From an uncultured Bacteroidales bacterium (GTDB lineage Bacteria; Bacteroidota; Bacteroidia; Bacteroidales; P3), in assembly GCA_937884485.1 (NCBI GenBank), contig CALGCG010000057.1, forward strand, positions 1 to 64,000: a DNA stretch of 64,000 nucleotides. Direction: 5' to 3'. How positions within the stretch are numbered: position 1 is the stretch's first letter; each line of letters opens with the position of its first letter. The notes beneath the pieces were generated by a model, which worked only from the letters and a program-made list of their open reading frames with translations, was not told where the DNA came from and ran no database searches. Position numbers and translations under genes: made by a program. This document shows, in pieces, positions 22,058-31,880 of the stretch.

Positions 22058-25000
22058 CAATTTCATGTTCTTTGCCGTCGTCAACGAGTGTGACGCTCGT
22101 CGCAAAGCTCTGGTTGTTAGAGGATTGGTATCGGATGATGTAATTGGTGTGCCCGAACCGGTAGCGGAGGGTGAAAGAGGGCCAGTCGGTGGGGATGCGG
22201 GGGTCGATGGTGAGGGTGTCGCCCTGCTTGTGGAGGCCGAGGATGTTCTCTATACCGGTCTTGTAGGCCCACGAGGCGGAGCCTGTGTACCAGGTCCATC
22301 CGCCGCGGCCGGGGTGCTGCGGGTTGGAGTAGATGTCGGCGGCCATGCAATAGGGTTCCACCTTGTATTTGAGTACGTCGGCCAGCGAGTGGGTGCGGTG
22401 CACGGGGTTGATGATGGAGTAGAGGTAGTAGGCTTCGTCCTTGAGTTGGGCGTGGGCCTGCGGGGAGCTTTCTTTGAGTTTGGCCATGATGTACCACATG
22501 GCGCCGTGGGTGTACTGGCCGCCGTTCTCGCGCACGCCGACGGGGTAGTTCATGATGTAGCCCGGCGAGGGGTTGGAGTCCTTGAAGGCGGGGGTGAGCA
22601 GCTGGATGATTTCGTGCTCGCGGTTGACGAGGCGGCGGTCGGTCTCGCGGAAGAGGGAGTGTTTCTGCTCGGGGGTGGCTACGTCGGTGAGGATGGCCCA
22701 GGCTTGGGTGATGAGGTCTATCTGGCACTCGACATTGTTGCGGCTGCCCATGGCGTCGCCGTTGTCGTAGTAGGCGCGGAGGAACCAGGAGCCGTCCCAG
22801 GCGTTCTTCTGCAGGGCGTCGACGAGGCGTGAGCGGAACGTCCGTAGCTCTTCGCAGTAGCCGAGGTCGGCCTGGAGCGCCGGCATCTTGCCGGCAAGAA
22901 CCGTCAGCTCCTCCATCTTCGGCAGCAGGTCGCAGAGGAAGAAGGCCACCCATACGCTTTCGCCTTTGCCCAGCACGCCGACGGAGGACATGCCGTCGTT
23001 CCAGTCGCCGCAGCCCATGAGCGGCAGCCCATGGATGCCGATGCGGCCCATGCTGCGGTTCACCGCACGGCGCAGGTGCTCGTAGAGGGAGGCTGTCGCC
23101 GTGTCGTCCGCCGTGCCGCCAGAGTAGGTCACACCGCGTTCCGCCACGTCGGGCGGCAGCTGGTCGGCGTGGCAGAAGGGCACTTGCTCGCCCAGTATCG
23201 AGGTGTCGCCCGTCACTTTCACGTATTGATAGGTGACGAATAGGAGCCACAGGTAGTCGTCGCTGAAGGTTGTGCGTGCTCCGAGGTGGAGGCTTTCGTG
23301 CCACCAGTGGAGTACGTCGCCTTCGGGGAACTGGTGCGCCGCGTGGTCGAGGATCTGGCGGCGGGCATACTGCGGGTCGCTGTAGAGGAGCGACATGACA
23401 TCCTGCAGCTGGTCGCGGAAGCCCGTGGCGCCGCCCACCTGGTAGAAGCCTGCGCGGGCGAAGAGCCGCGAGGCGTAGACCTGGTAGAGGTACCACCGGT
23501 TGAGCATGTGGTTGAAGGCGCTGTCGGGGGTTTCGACCTGTATGTGCGTCAGCTTCTCCTCCCAGTAGTCCACGACGTGGGCAAACTCTTGCTCGATGGC
23601 GGCAAGGTCGGAGGTCGGGGTTTGGCTGGGGGCGTCGGGTGCGGCTACGGCAATGACAAATGCCTCCTCGCGTTCTTGACCGGGGTCAAGGGTCAGCGAG
23701 AAGCCGATACGCTTGCGGTTGGGGTAGTCGAGGACGATGTCCGTCAAGGGGGCGGAGGAGGAGAGCAGGAGCGTCTGGTCGTGATAGATGGGGTGGTACA
23801 CGTTGCGCACGCGGAGGGTGTTGGTGCCGTCCTCCCACTGCGAGTGCAGGTAGCGGGCGGTCTGCTCCTCGCATTGGCCGAGGACCAGCTTGTAGACCAT
23901 CGAGAGGCTGACGTGGCGGCTCTCGCTGCCGTTGTTGCGCACACGTATTTGGTAGTATTTCTCCATGCGGGTCGTGGAGACGAACACACGCACGGCAACG
24001 GCGAGGCCGTCGTCGTAGTCGGCGTCGAAGGCCGACCAGCCCTGCGAGTGGCGCGCCGTCGCCGGGAGGAACTGCTGGTTGTTGATGAGCAGCATCTCGC
24101 TGGCGTTGTCGCGGACGATGTCGTTGCTCCAGCCCGTGAGCTTGAACTGCTGCGCATTGTGGGCGAAGGTGAAGCCCGCCATGGTCGAGCTGACGATGCA
24201 GCCGAAGTGGTTCTCGTTGGCGATGACGTTGATCCACGGCATGGGGGTGTTGGTGTTGGTGACCACGTAGTTTCGGCCGTCGCGGTCGAACCCGCCGTAT
24301 TGGTTGTAGAACTCCAGGTTGCTCCATACGCGGAAGTCGCGCTTGGGGCGCAGCATGGGGTATTCAATCTTGTCCTGGTAGTGCAGGTTGTCCACCTCCA
24401 GACGGCGTAGCTGCTGCGTGATGGTCAGTCCGCCCGTGCTGGTGAAGGAGAGCCGGGCCACGGTCTTGAGCAGCGTGCGTTCGTCGTCGCTGAGGTCTGT
24501 GGCGTCGAGGATATAGACTCGTCCTGCGTCGCTGTGTCTGGCCCAGAGGTGCTCCGTGCTGGCCATCCCCTGGATGAAGTGGCGGAGGGCTTCGCGTTCG
24601 GCGGCGGGGGCGGAGAGGATGAAGACAAGGTCAAGCAGGAGGCCGTGGACTTTGTAGTACTCGAAGGCGCGGAGCATCTCCTTGGCGTGTCCGGAGTGCT
24701 CCATGCTGTCCACTTCCATCAGGAGAATGTCCAGGTCGCCGCTGATGCCGAAGCGCCAGAGGCCGCTCTGCGACAGCGTGTTTTGCGCCAGCAGGTCGTT
24801 GCGGTCGTTGCCGAGGGTGGCGGTCTGGGCTATGTATTTGGCCATGCTGCAGTAGAGCCGCATCTGGCTCCCTTTGAGCAGGGAGAGCGACGTGCGCATG
24901 TTGTTGAAGACAGACGCCGTTTTGAATGCGTGCTCGATGTCGAGGGCACTCTGATACTGCTCGGTGAGTTGCAGCAGCCCTTCTTTGCCTTTGCCGAAGG

Positions 25001-28000
25001 CGGTGAGGATGTAGGCTTCTGTGCTCTCGCCGGCGGCGATGTGGATGCGGCGTCGCATGCTCATCACGGGGTCCAGCGTGGTGCCCACGGTGCCGGTCAG
25101 GGTGCGGCGGCTCTCAATGATGTCGGCATGGCGCAGGCTGTTGCCGCGTCCGAGGAATTTCAGTCGCGAGGTTTCGTATTCCACCAGCTCGGACCTCCCT
25201 TCGGCGGCATCCGCGCCCTCCACCCACAGCTTGTGCATCAGGAAATGGCGTGTACCATGGTTGCCGGGACGGGAGAAGAGGAGGGCCTGATGGCTCTCGT
25301 CGTATTCCGACTGTATCTTCATGGCGTTGAACACACGGTGGCTCTCCTCTTCGGCAGCGGAGGAGAGGACGACCTCGCCATAGGAGGTGATTTCGAGGTC
25401 CACGTCGTGGTCGGTATGGTTGCTGAAGGTGAAACGGCGGATTTCGGCGCTGCGGTCTTTGAGCACGGTTATCTCAGTCTGTGTGACGATGCCGTCGTCC
25501 TCGCGGCTGTATTTCAGCTTGTCGCTGGCAAAGGAGACGTGGTAGCCCATGGGCATGACGTCCAGCGGGGCGTAGGTGGCGCTCCAGAGGCGGTCTGTGC
25601 CCAGGTTGCGGATGTAGAGGTATGTGCCGTAATGGTCGGCGGATATCTTGCGGTAGCGGTTGAGGAAGATGTTCTTGTAACGCGAGAATCCGCTGCCACG
25701 GTCGTTCATGAGGACTGTGTATTCGCCGTTGCTGACGACGCCGATTTCCGGCACATTGGCTATCGCATCGTAGTCACGCGCGTCGCTTTCGGTCTGCACT
25801 TTGCTGTACTGATAGCGTTTGTACTGCGTCACCTTGAGGTCTATGTAGGGCTTCACCTGCGCTTTCTCCTTGAGGAGGGTCTCCATGGAACGCATGGCGG
25901 GGTCGGCCATGAAGTGGGTCTGCAGGCAGTTGCCGCAGAGGTAGTTGGCCAGCGAGGCCAGGATCATGCCTTGGTGGTGGGCGTAGTGTGCCCGTACGGG
26001 TACATGGTCTTCGTCGTCATAGCTTTCGTAGAAACCGTACTCGTCGTACATCTCCAGCCGTTTGAAGAGCTTGAGGTTCTCATAGACTGCGCGGTCGTCG
26101 ATACCTGTGGCCAGCATCGAGCTGTAGGGCGAGATGACGATGCGGTCGGGCGTGGTGTTTTGGAACTTGAGGTAGGGGACGCCAAAGGCATGGTACTTGT
26201 AGTTCTGGGCGTCGTCCAGCTCGTTGTAGGCCGTTTCGGATATACCCCAGGGGAGTGGGGGCTGGACGAAGGCGCGCTGGGCACGGATGGCGAAGCTGTA
26301 GGTCTCGTCCATGAGGGTGTGCTTGTAGGTGGGAAGGAAAATCAGCGGCATGAAGTATTCGAACATCGTTCCGTACCACGATGCCACGCCTTTGTAGCCT
26401 TTGTATTGCACCAGGGTCTTGTCGAGGCAGAACCAGTGCTTGTAGGGGGCGTCGCCTTGGGCGATGGTGAGGAAGGAGGTGAGTCGGGCCTCGGAGGCGA
26501 AGTTGTTGTAGTGATAGGGGAGGAGGGTGTGGGCACCGTCGTCGTAGCCGATGCTGAAGACGTCGAGTTCGTGGTTGTAGAGCTTGGAGAAGTCGGTCTG
26601 GCCGATAAGGCGTTGCACCTTGGAGAGCAGGGCGTCGGTGTCCTCGCCGCGCTCTTTGCCGTCGACGGCCTCCAGCCATCCCTTTACGACGTAGAGGCAG
26701 GCCACGAAGTTGCCGCTGTCGGCGGTGCTGACGAAGAAGTTGGGGAGTTTGGCCAGGGTGTGGATGTCGTACCAGTTGTAGAGGTGTCCGTTCCATTTCT
26801 CCAGCCGTTCCACGGTGCCGATGATGTTCTCCAAGCGGTGGAAGGATTCTTCATGCGTGATGAACCCAAGCTCTGACGCGCTGACGACGGCGGTGAGCGA
26901 GTATCCGATGTTTGTGGGCGAGGTCTTGTAGTCGGTCAGCGGCTCACGTCCCACCTGGTAGTTGTCGGGCACCAGATAGTGGGACTCCTCGCTGAGCATG
27001 GTGTCGAAGAAGTGCCACGTGTCTTTTGCCACTTGACGCATCTCCCCGGTCTCCTGTTCGTTGAGGGTTTTGTTCTCTTGGGGGAATTTCTTGCCGAGGC
27101 GGTACATGATGAAGGGGGCTGCCACCCACACCGCGCAGGCGATGGCGGCGAAGACGGTGGCTACGATGTCGCCCGTGGGGATATGGCCAGAGGTGTTGCC
27201 CAGCATCCGGACGGTGATAAGGATCAGCACAATGGCGGCCACATAGTTGAACCAGAATTTCTTCACATAGTCGCCCAGGGTGCCTTTGGTGCTCTTGGCG
27301 GCCTCGTCGCTGGTGATCCACGCCAGCAGGTCGTGCTTGCTGACCCACATGCGCCAGCAGGCGCGCACGGCGGCGTCGGTGTACATCCACGCCTCCTTGG
27401 GCAGCAGCGCGAACTGGACTGCCGAGCGGTAGGCGATGACGCGGAAGCCGCGCATGAGGGTCATGTAATACTTGTAGCGGCGTCCGAAGCGTGGCAGGCG
27501 GGTTACCTGTCCTGCGATGAAGAATACAATCGGGCTGGCCACCACGATGGCCGCCACCAGGAGGAACCACGCCGGGCTGGGGCGTGTGTCGTGGGCGATG
27601 GCGAAGGCGTAGCCTGCAAAGACCATCAGCATCACGCTCAGGCTGAGCATCGACCGGCGCAGGTTGTCGAATATCTTCCAGCGGCCGATGGTGTTCACCT
27701 GGTTCTTCACGCGCTGGCCACGCTCGTTGCGCACATGCGGGGTGAGCCAGGAAATGATTTGCCAGTCGCCGCGCGTCCAGCGGTGGTGGCGCTTGGCGTC
27801 GTCGATGTAGTTGGAGGGGTTGTCGTCGAAGACCTCCACGTCGTTGATCAGGCCGCAGCGTATGTGGCAGCCCTCCAGCAGGTCGTGGCTGAGGATGAGG
27901 TTCTCCGGGAAGGTGCCTTTGAGCACCTGCTGGAACACCCGCAGGTCGTAGATGCCTTTGCCGCAGAACGAGCCCTCGGAGAAGATGTCCTGGTAGAGCT

Positions 28001-29735
28001 CGAAACTGGCGGTGGTGTAGACGTCCAGTCCGCCCAGACCGGCCATCAGCTGTGCGTAGCGGCTCTTGTTGGTCACCTCCACGTCGACGTTGACGCGCGG
28101 CTGCATGATGCCGTAGCCGCGGTCCACGCGCTTGCCGTCCTTCGACAGCTGTGCCACATTGAGCGGGTGCGCCATCGCCCCGATGAGCTTCTGGGCCGAG
28201 TAGAGGACAAGCTCGGTGTCGGTGTCCAGCGTGATGACGAACCTGATGGCGGGGGCATTGGAGCTCTCCAGCCAGCGGCTGACGGTCTCTATGCGGAAGC
28301 GCTTCTGCTTCTCCTCCCCGGAGGTCTGGCCCAGCAGCAGGTCGTTGAAGTGGAGGATGGCGCCGCGCTTGCGCTCGTGGCCCAGCCAGGTCTGCTCGCC
28401 CTCGCTCCAGGCGCGGCGGCGGTAGACGAAGTTGAAGATGGGCGCGCCGTATTTCTCGTTGAGTTCGCGCACCTTGCGCTGTCCTGCTTCGGCCACCTCC
28501 TCGTCCCACGGGGCGTCGGCCTCCTTGTAGGCGGCGGCGTCGCCGACCAGTGTGTAGTAGATGTTGTTGAACTGGGCGCAGCCGTTCTCTATCTTCCCCT
28601 CGCCGCGGTTGATGTTGCTGAGGTAGTACATCTCCAGCACCCCCATCAGCTCCTCCACCCGTTCCTTGCTCTTGAGGATGGTGGGCATGATGACCATGGT
28701 GGCGTATTCGTCGGGGATGAGGCCGTCCTTGAATTTCAGCTTGAAGGTGCCGCGGGGCTTGTGCAGCTTGCCCAGGAGCCAGTTGAAGAGGTCGATGGCC
28801 ACCTGGCTGACGGGCAGTGCCAGCAGCACGGTCATCACGATTTTTACCCACAGCGGGCAGTTCGTCAGTGCCCAGGCCAGTGCCGCTGCCCCGGCCCACG
28901 AGGCCAGGACGATGATTCCGATGTAGAGCCTGGCGCGGGTTTTCCACCGCTTCGGCGGGAAGAGTTTCCAGCCCACATGGAGGGGCTGTGCAGCCTCGCA
29001 GCTTTCCAGGAGGCCCTTCACCAGGTCGTATTCCTTCACCTTGCGTTTGCGGCAGAGGCGCACAATCTGGGCGCGGTAGTCCTCCTTGGTCTTGTCCTGC
29101 ATGTGGTCGTACATGCCGGCTTTTTCGTTTTTCAGCATGCGCTCCGAGAAGCTGACGGCATCGATGAGCTCCGCCATGGGCAGCTTGGTCACTTTCTTGA
29201 GCGAATTGAAGATGTTCATCATCAGCAGGTTCTGCTGTGCGGCACGCTCAAGGCCTTCGGCCGAGGTCTTCTCGGTGGGTCGGTAGTGGAAGGCTTTCTC
29301 CTTCTCCAGCTCGCCGCAGAGGCGTGCCAGCTCGCAGATGAGGATGGTCTTGGTCAGCGGCAGCAGGGCCGTCACCTCGGGATAGGCCAGGAAGTCCTTC
29401 TGCGATTGCTGCACCTGCCTCAGGTAGCGGAAGAGCAGCGCTTTGTCCACTTCGTAGTGGCACCGCTTCAGGTAGCCCTCGAGCAGTTTCCAGAGTGTCT
29501 CGACGCGCGAGCCCTGCCCGCGGCCTCCCGCCTCCGGCCTGCGTACGCTCCGCTCCAGGCCCTGCAGCTCCTCGCGCAGCACCTTCTCCTGTTCGCTGAC
29601 AATGTAGTAGTTGTCCAGCACCCACTCGTTGGTGCTGCCCACCAGGCGCTCGCTGCGCGTCTCCTCCACAAGGAGCATATAGTAATGCGTCACCTCTCTG
29701 ACGCTCCGCTTGAATACCTTGTACACCTTTTCCAT
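22047..29735 (-). CDS. Cyclic beta-1,2-glucan synthase-like protein (GT84 + glucoamylase-like + GH94)
   Basis: 2562 residues. The start at 29735 (MEKVYKVFKRSV) is preferred; the in-frame ATG at 29855 lies upstream of the promoter. Order: N-terminal helical region (1-270); membrane segments (~275-320, ~690-740, ~840); GT84 transferase with VITLDTDTELVLYSAQ (~500) and RHHRWTRGDWQ (~660); glucoamylase-like domain (from ~930, PTNIGYSLTAVVSASELG); and a C-terminal GH94 phosphorylase-type domain (~1600-2560) with GCGDWNDGM (~2240), whose Asp is the general acid in GH94. NdvB/ChvB proteins of this architecture and size make cyclic glucans from UDP-glucose at the inner membrane, with the GH94 part trimming chains. 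Product here is inferred. Palindrome in frame at 22874. Confidence 0.88.
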   Translation of the reverse strand: MEKVYKVFKRSVREVTHYYMLLVEETRSERLVGSTNEWVLDNYYIVSEQEKVLREELQGLERSVRRPEAGGRGQGSRVETLWKLLEGYLKRCHYEVDKALLFRYLRQVQQSQKDFLAYPEVTALLPLTKTILICELARLCGELEKEKAFHYRPTEKTSAEGLERAAQQNLLMMNIFNSLKKVTKLPMAELIDAVSFSERMLKNEKAGMYDHMQDKTKEDYRAQIVRLCRKRKVKEYDLVKGLLESCEAAQPLHVGWKLFPPKRWKTRARLYIGIIVLASWAGAAALAWALTNCPLWVKIVMTVLLALPVSQVAIDLFNWLLGKLHKPRGTFKLKFKDGLIPDEYATMVIMPTILKSKERVEELMGVLEMYYLSNINRGEGKIENGCAQFNNIYYTLVGDAAAYKEADAPWDEEVAEAGQRKVRELNEKYGAPIFNFVYRRRAWSEGEQTWLGHERKRGAILHFNDLLLGQTSGEEKQKRFRIETVSRWLESSNAPAIRFVITLDTDTELVLYSAQKLIGAMAHPLNVAQLSKDGKRVDRGYGIMQPRVNVDVEVTNKSRYAQLMAGLGGLDVYTTASFELYQDIFSEGSFCGKGIYDLRVFQQVLKGTFPENLILSHDLLEGCHIRCGLINDVEVFDDNPSNYIDDAKRHHRWTRGDWQIISWLTPHVRNERGQRVKNQVNTIGRWKIFDNLRRSMLSLSVMLMVFAGYAFAIAHDTRPSPAWFLLVAAIVVASPIVFFIAGQVTRLPRFGRRYKYYMTLMRGFRVIAYRSAVQFALLPKEAWMYTDAAVRACWRMWVSKHDLLAWITSDEAAKSTKGTLGDYVKKFWFNYVAAIVLILITVRMLGNTSGHIPTGDIVATVFAAIACAVWVAAPFIMYRLGKKFPQENKTLNEQETGEMRQVAKDTWHFFDTMLSEESHYLVPDNYQVGREPLTDYKTSPTNIGYSLTAVVSASELGFITHEESFHRLENIIGTVERLEKWNGHLYNWYDIHTLAKLPNFFVSTADSGNFVACLYVVKGWLEAVDGKERGEDTDALLSKVQRLIGQTDFSKLYNHELDVFSIGYDDGAHTLLPYHYNNFASEARLTSFLTIAQGDAPYKHWFCLDKTLVQYKGYKGVASWYGTMFEYFMPLIFLPTYKHTLMDETYSFAIRAQRAFVQPPLPWGISETAYNELDDAQNYKYHAFGVPYLKFQNTTPDRIVISPYSSMLATGIDDRAVYENLKLFKRLEMYDEYGFYESYDDEDHVPVRAHYAHHQGMILASLANYLCGNCLQTHFMADPAMRSMETLLKEKAQVKPYIDLKVTQYKRYQYSKVQTESDARDYDAIANVPEIGVVSNGEYTVLMNDRGSGFSRYKNIFLNRYRKISADHYGTYLYIRNLGTDRLWSATYAPLDVMPMGYHVSFASDKLKYSREDDGIVTQTEITVLKDRSAEIRRFTFSNHTDHDVDLEITSYGEVVLSSAAEEESHRVFNAMKIQSEYDESHQALLFSRPGNHGTRHFLMHKLWVEGADAAEGRSELVEYETSRLKFLGRGNSLRHADIIESRRTLTGTVGTTLDPVMSMRRRIHIAAGESTEAYILTAFGKGKEGLLQLTEQYQSALDIEHAFKTASVFNNMRTSLSLLKGSQMRLYCSMAKYIAQTATLGNDRNDLLAQNTLSQSGLWRFGISGDLDILLMEVDSMEHSGHAKEMLRAFEYYKVHGLLLDLVFILSAPAAEREALRHFIQGMASTEHLWARHSDAGRVYILDATDLSDDERTLLKTVARLSFTSTGGLTITQQLRRLEVDNLHYQDKIEYPMLRPKRDFRVWSNLEFYNQYGGFDRDGRNYVVTNTNTPMPWINVIANENHFGCIVSSTMAGFTFAHNAQQFKLTGWSNDIVRDNASEMLLINNQQFLPATARHSQGWSAFDADYDDGLAVAVRVFVSTTRMEKYYQIRVRNNGSESRHVSLSMVYKLVLGQCEEQTARYLHSQWEDGTNTLRVRNVYHPIYHDQTLLLSSSAPLTDIVLDYPNRKRIGFSLTLDPGQEREEAFVIAVAAPDAPSQTPTSDLAAIEQEFAHVVDYWEEKLTHIQVETPDSAFNHMLNRWYLYQVYASRLFARAGFYQVGGATGFRDQLQDVMSLLYSDPQYARRQILDHAAHQFPEGDVLHWWHESLHLGARTTFSDDYLWLLFVTYQYVKVTGDTSILGEQVPFCHADQLPPDVAERGVTYSGGTADDTATASLYEHLRRAVNRSMGRIGIHGLPLMGCGDWNDGMSSVGVLGKGESVWVAFFLCDLLPKMEELTVLAGKMPALQADLGYCEELRTFRSRLVDALQKNAWDGSWFLRAYYDNGDAMGSRNNVECQIDLITQAWAILTDVATPEQKHSLFRETDRRLVNREHEIIQLLTPAFKDSNPSPGYIMNYPVGVRENGGQYTHGAMWYIMAKLKESSPQAHAQLKDEAYYLYSIINPVHRTHSLADVLKYKVEPYCMAADIYSNPQHPGRGGWTWYTGSASWAYKTGIENILGLHKQGDTLTIDPRIPTDWPSFTLRYRFGHTNYIIRYQSSNNQSFATSVTLVDDGKEHEIVIN
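22874..22895 (-). repeat. In-gene GC palindrome, copy b
   Basis: Minus strand GCCGGCAAGATGCCGGCGC..., read as LAGKMPALQ, in the GH94 domain. It is the AAGAT variant of the same palindromic family. Confidence 0.6.
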
Positions 29736-29761
29736 ATATGGGACATGTTTGAATGAAGATG

Positions 29762-29793
29762 CAAAATTACAAACTTTTCCCCATATACACAAA
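29762..29793 (-). promoter_or_regulatory. Promoter of the cyclic glucan synthase gene
   Basis: Minus strand TTTG (29790-29793), 20 bases, TAATTTTG (29762-29769). Start expected near 29755, a 20-base leader to the ATG at 29735; this decides the start choice. Confidence 0.6.
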
Positions 29794-29908
29794 TTTTCTT
29801 TTGCGCGTGCGCGCAGAGTGTCCTCCCGCCACCCTCCCGGAGGGGATTGTGGCAAAATGTCAATGTGCTGGAAACCAGATGTTTGTGAAAAGTGTTAAAT
29901 TCGGCCCT

Positions 29909-30008
29909 AATCAGCTGGAAATCAGTACCGAATAGGGACCATCTTCTTCCCATCTTCTTTCCCTCTTCTTCCCCTCTTCATATCCTCCTCTCCTGCGGTA
30001 GAAGATGA
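29909..30008 (-). repeat. 11-bp phased dispersed element, copy C
   Basis: Reads on the minus strand. Left end TCATCTTCTACC, then 11-base units GGGAAGAAGAG, GGAAAGAAGAT, GGGAAGAAGAT, and the tail TTCGGTACTGATTTCCAGCT. It sits between the EamA transporter's stop and the promoter of the glucan synthase. Together with the promoter it accounts for the 301-base gap. Confidence 0.75.
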
Positions 30009-30036
30009 GCGCTTTTTGGAAGGCCGGACGGAGGGG

Positions 30037-31011
30037 TCAGATGAAGAAAAGGGCCACTCCCGCCACGCTGACTATGGCGCCCACGACCTCGCGCGGCGTC
30101 ACCTTCTGGTGGAACAGCACCGCCGCCGGGGCGATGATGAGCACGGGGGTGAGTGCGAAGAGTGTCTGTGCGATGCCCGTGGAGGTGTACTGCGTGGCCA
30201 GCAGCGAGGCGCTGACGCCCACGAAGGGGCCGAAGACCGTGGCTCCCAGCAGGCACCACATGGCCTTGCGGTCGTGGACGGCATGGGAGAGCTTCTCTTT
30301 CCAGTCGCGGTTGAAGATGGCCAGCAGGGCGAAGAATCCGGCGAGGCCTATGGTGGCGCGTATCATGGTGGCGGCGAAGGGCACCGAGAGGAAGAGCGGC
30401 AGGGGCACCGTGGCGCCCTCGGCCACGGCGTCGCCGCTCAGGCCCGCGGCGGCAATGGCGGCGTCGTAGTGCTCCAGGCCTATCTTGCTCAGCACCAGTC
30501 CGAAACCCTGGCAGATGCCTGCCATCGAGGCGAAGAAGATGCCCCGTTTGGGCAGCGACAGTTTCAGCGTCGTTTCGTCGCTCTTTTTCGACAGTATCGA
30601 CATGGCTATACCGCTCAGTGTCACCACCATGCCGAGGATGGCGCGGGGGTGCATCTGCTCGCCCAGGAGCAGGTAGCCCGTGAGGGCCGCCGTGGGGGCC
30701 GAGAGGGTCATGAAGAGCTGGCCGATGCGCGAGCCGATGAGGATGTAGCCCTGCATGAGGCAGTAGTCGCCGATGACGTAGCCCACCACGCCGCTCAGCG
30801 CCAGCCAGCCCCACGTGCCGCCGTCGGCATAGCGCGGCCAGGGGACGCCCATGGTGAGCCACAGCGTCGCCGTCAGCAGCAGGAGCGACATGGTCATGCG
30901 GATGGTGTTCAGCGGAAGCGAGCCCATGCGCTTCGATGCCACCTCGGCAAAGAGCGCTGTCGCCGTCCACGACACAGCGACGAACAATGCAATGGTTTCT
31001 CCTATCAACAT
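30037..31011 (-). CDS. EamA/DMT-family transporter
   Basis: 324 residues with ten predicted membrane helices arranged as two EamA repeats (MLIGETIALFVAVSWTATALF at the start; GIFFASMAGICQGFGLVLSKIG opening the second half; ALTPVLIIAPAAVLFHQKVTPREVVGAIVSVAGVALFF at the end, given here in part). DMT proteins move small metabolites; the substrate cannot be told from sequence. It lies upstream of the glucan synthase on the same strand, separated by repeat copy C and a promoter, so it is probably its own unit. Confidence 0.85.
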   Translation of the reverse strand: MLIGETIALFVAVSWTATALFAEVASKRMGSLPLNTIRMTMSLLLLTATLWLTMGVPWPRYADGGTWGWLALSGVVGYVIGDYCLMQGYILIGSRIGQLFMTLSAPTAALTGYLLLGEQMHPRAILGMVVTLSGIAMSILSKKSDETTLKLSLPKRGIFFASMAGICQGFGLVLSKIGLEHYDAAIAAAGLSGDAVAEGATVPLPLFLSVPFAATMIRATIGLAGFFALLAIFNRDWKEKLSHAVHDRKAMWCLLGATVFGPFVGVSASLLATQYTSTGIAQTLFALTPVLIIAPAAVLFHQKVTPREVVGAIVSVAGVALFFI

Positions 31012-31102
31012 GCACCCATTAACGACAAGGGAATCTTTTTATTGCACATGCACAATATTTTTCCCCTTGCTGCGTTCAGTGTTAAAAATAAAATAATTTA
31101 AT

Positions 31103-31861
31103 ATGATGAAAAGAATACATGCTCTCTCCCTTGTTGCCGCTGCGCTGATGGCGGTCTCTTCGTGCAGCATCTACCACCCCCAGGCGGTGGATATCCCCCT
31201 GATCAACCACGCCGAGGACGTGCGCATCGACGCCTCGCTGGGCCTTTCCACATGGGTGCTGCCCGATGTGTTCACCCTCAACGCCACCGCTTCCTATGGC
31301 TTCAACGACTGGCTTGCCGGCCAGGCACACTTCAACTATGGCGGCGAGAATCTCTACGCACAGCTCGCCCCGGGCGCCTACTTCCCCCTCGGCGAAAAAG
31401 CCGTGGTGGAGACATACGTCGGCATGGGTATGGGGGGCTCTTGGCGCGACAACATCAGTTCCTCCAACGCCAACGAGAACGACACGACGACCTACAACCA
31501 CTACGGCTACTCGGGCCATTTCTTCCTGCCGTTTGTCCAGGGCAACATCGGCTGGCACGACCTCACGGCGGCACACATCGACCTGGCCTTCGGCCTCAAG
31601 CTGGGCGCCTATCTGCCTGATTTCGACTATAAGAAGTACGACGAAAACGGCGACTTTATCGCCGGCAGCGACGAGACCTACTCCACCGCCAACTTCCTTG
31701 TCGAGCCCCAGTTGATGTTCCGCATCGGCGGCGAACGGATGAAGTTCAACGTCAAGGTCGGCTTCAACTGGCTCAGCGACATCTTCGGCTCCGACAGCTA
31801 CTCCGGCCCCTTCACCGCCGACCTCTTCACCATCTCCACCGGCTTCACCTTCAGCCTCTAA
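31103..31861 (+). CDS. Outer-membrane lipoprotein with beta-barrel-like sequence (252 aa)
   Basis: The start MMKRIHALSLVAAALMAVSSCS has a lipobox (VSSC). The ATG three bases later is equally possible. The rest alternates aromatic and small residues in strand-like stretches (FTLNATASYGFNDWLAGQAHFNYGG; MFRIGGERMKFNVKVGFNWL, given in part) and ends SYSGPFTADLFTISTGFTFSL, with a final aromatic-rich strand as in outer-membrane barrels. No family is recognised. The hydrolase gene follows 19 bases later, so the two may be co-transcribed. Confidence 0.7.
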   Translation: MMKRIHALSLVAAALMAVSSCSIYHPQAVDIPLINHAEDVRIDASLGLSTWVLPDVFTLNATASYGFNDWLAGQAHFNYGGENLYAQLAPGAYFPLGEKAVVETYVGMGMGGSWRDNISSSNANENDTTTYNHYGYSGHFFLPFVQGNIGWHDLTAAHIDLAFGLKLGAYLPDFDYKKYDENGDFIAGSDETYSTANFLVEPQLMFRIGGERMKFNVKVGFNWLSDIFGSDSYSGPFTADLFTISTGFTFSL

Positions 31862-31880
31862 TGCTCAACCTAAAACTGGA

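Noticed and set aside
31035..31060. TATTGCACATGCACAATA as an operator or terminator upstream of the lipoprotein gene at 31103
   Set aside because: Only the five outer bases on each side pair, no T-run follows, and the sequence could arise by chance.
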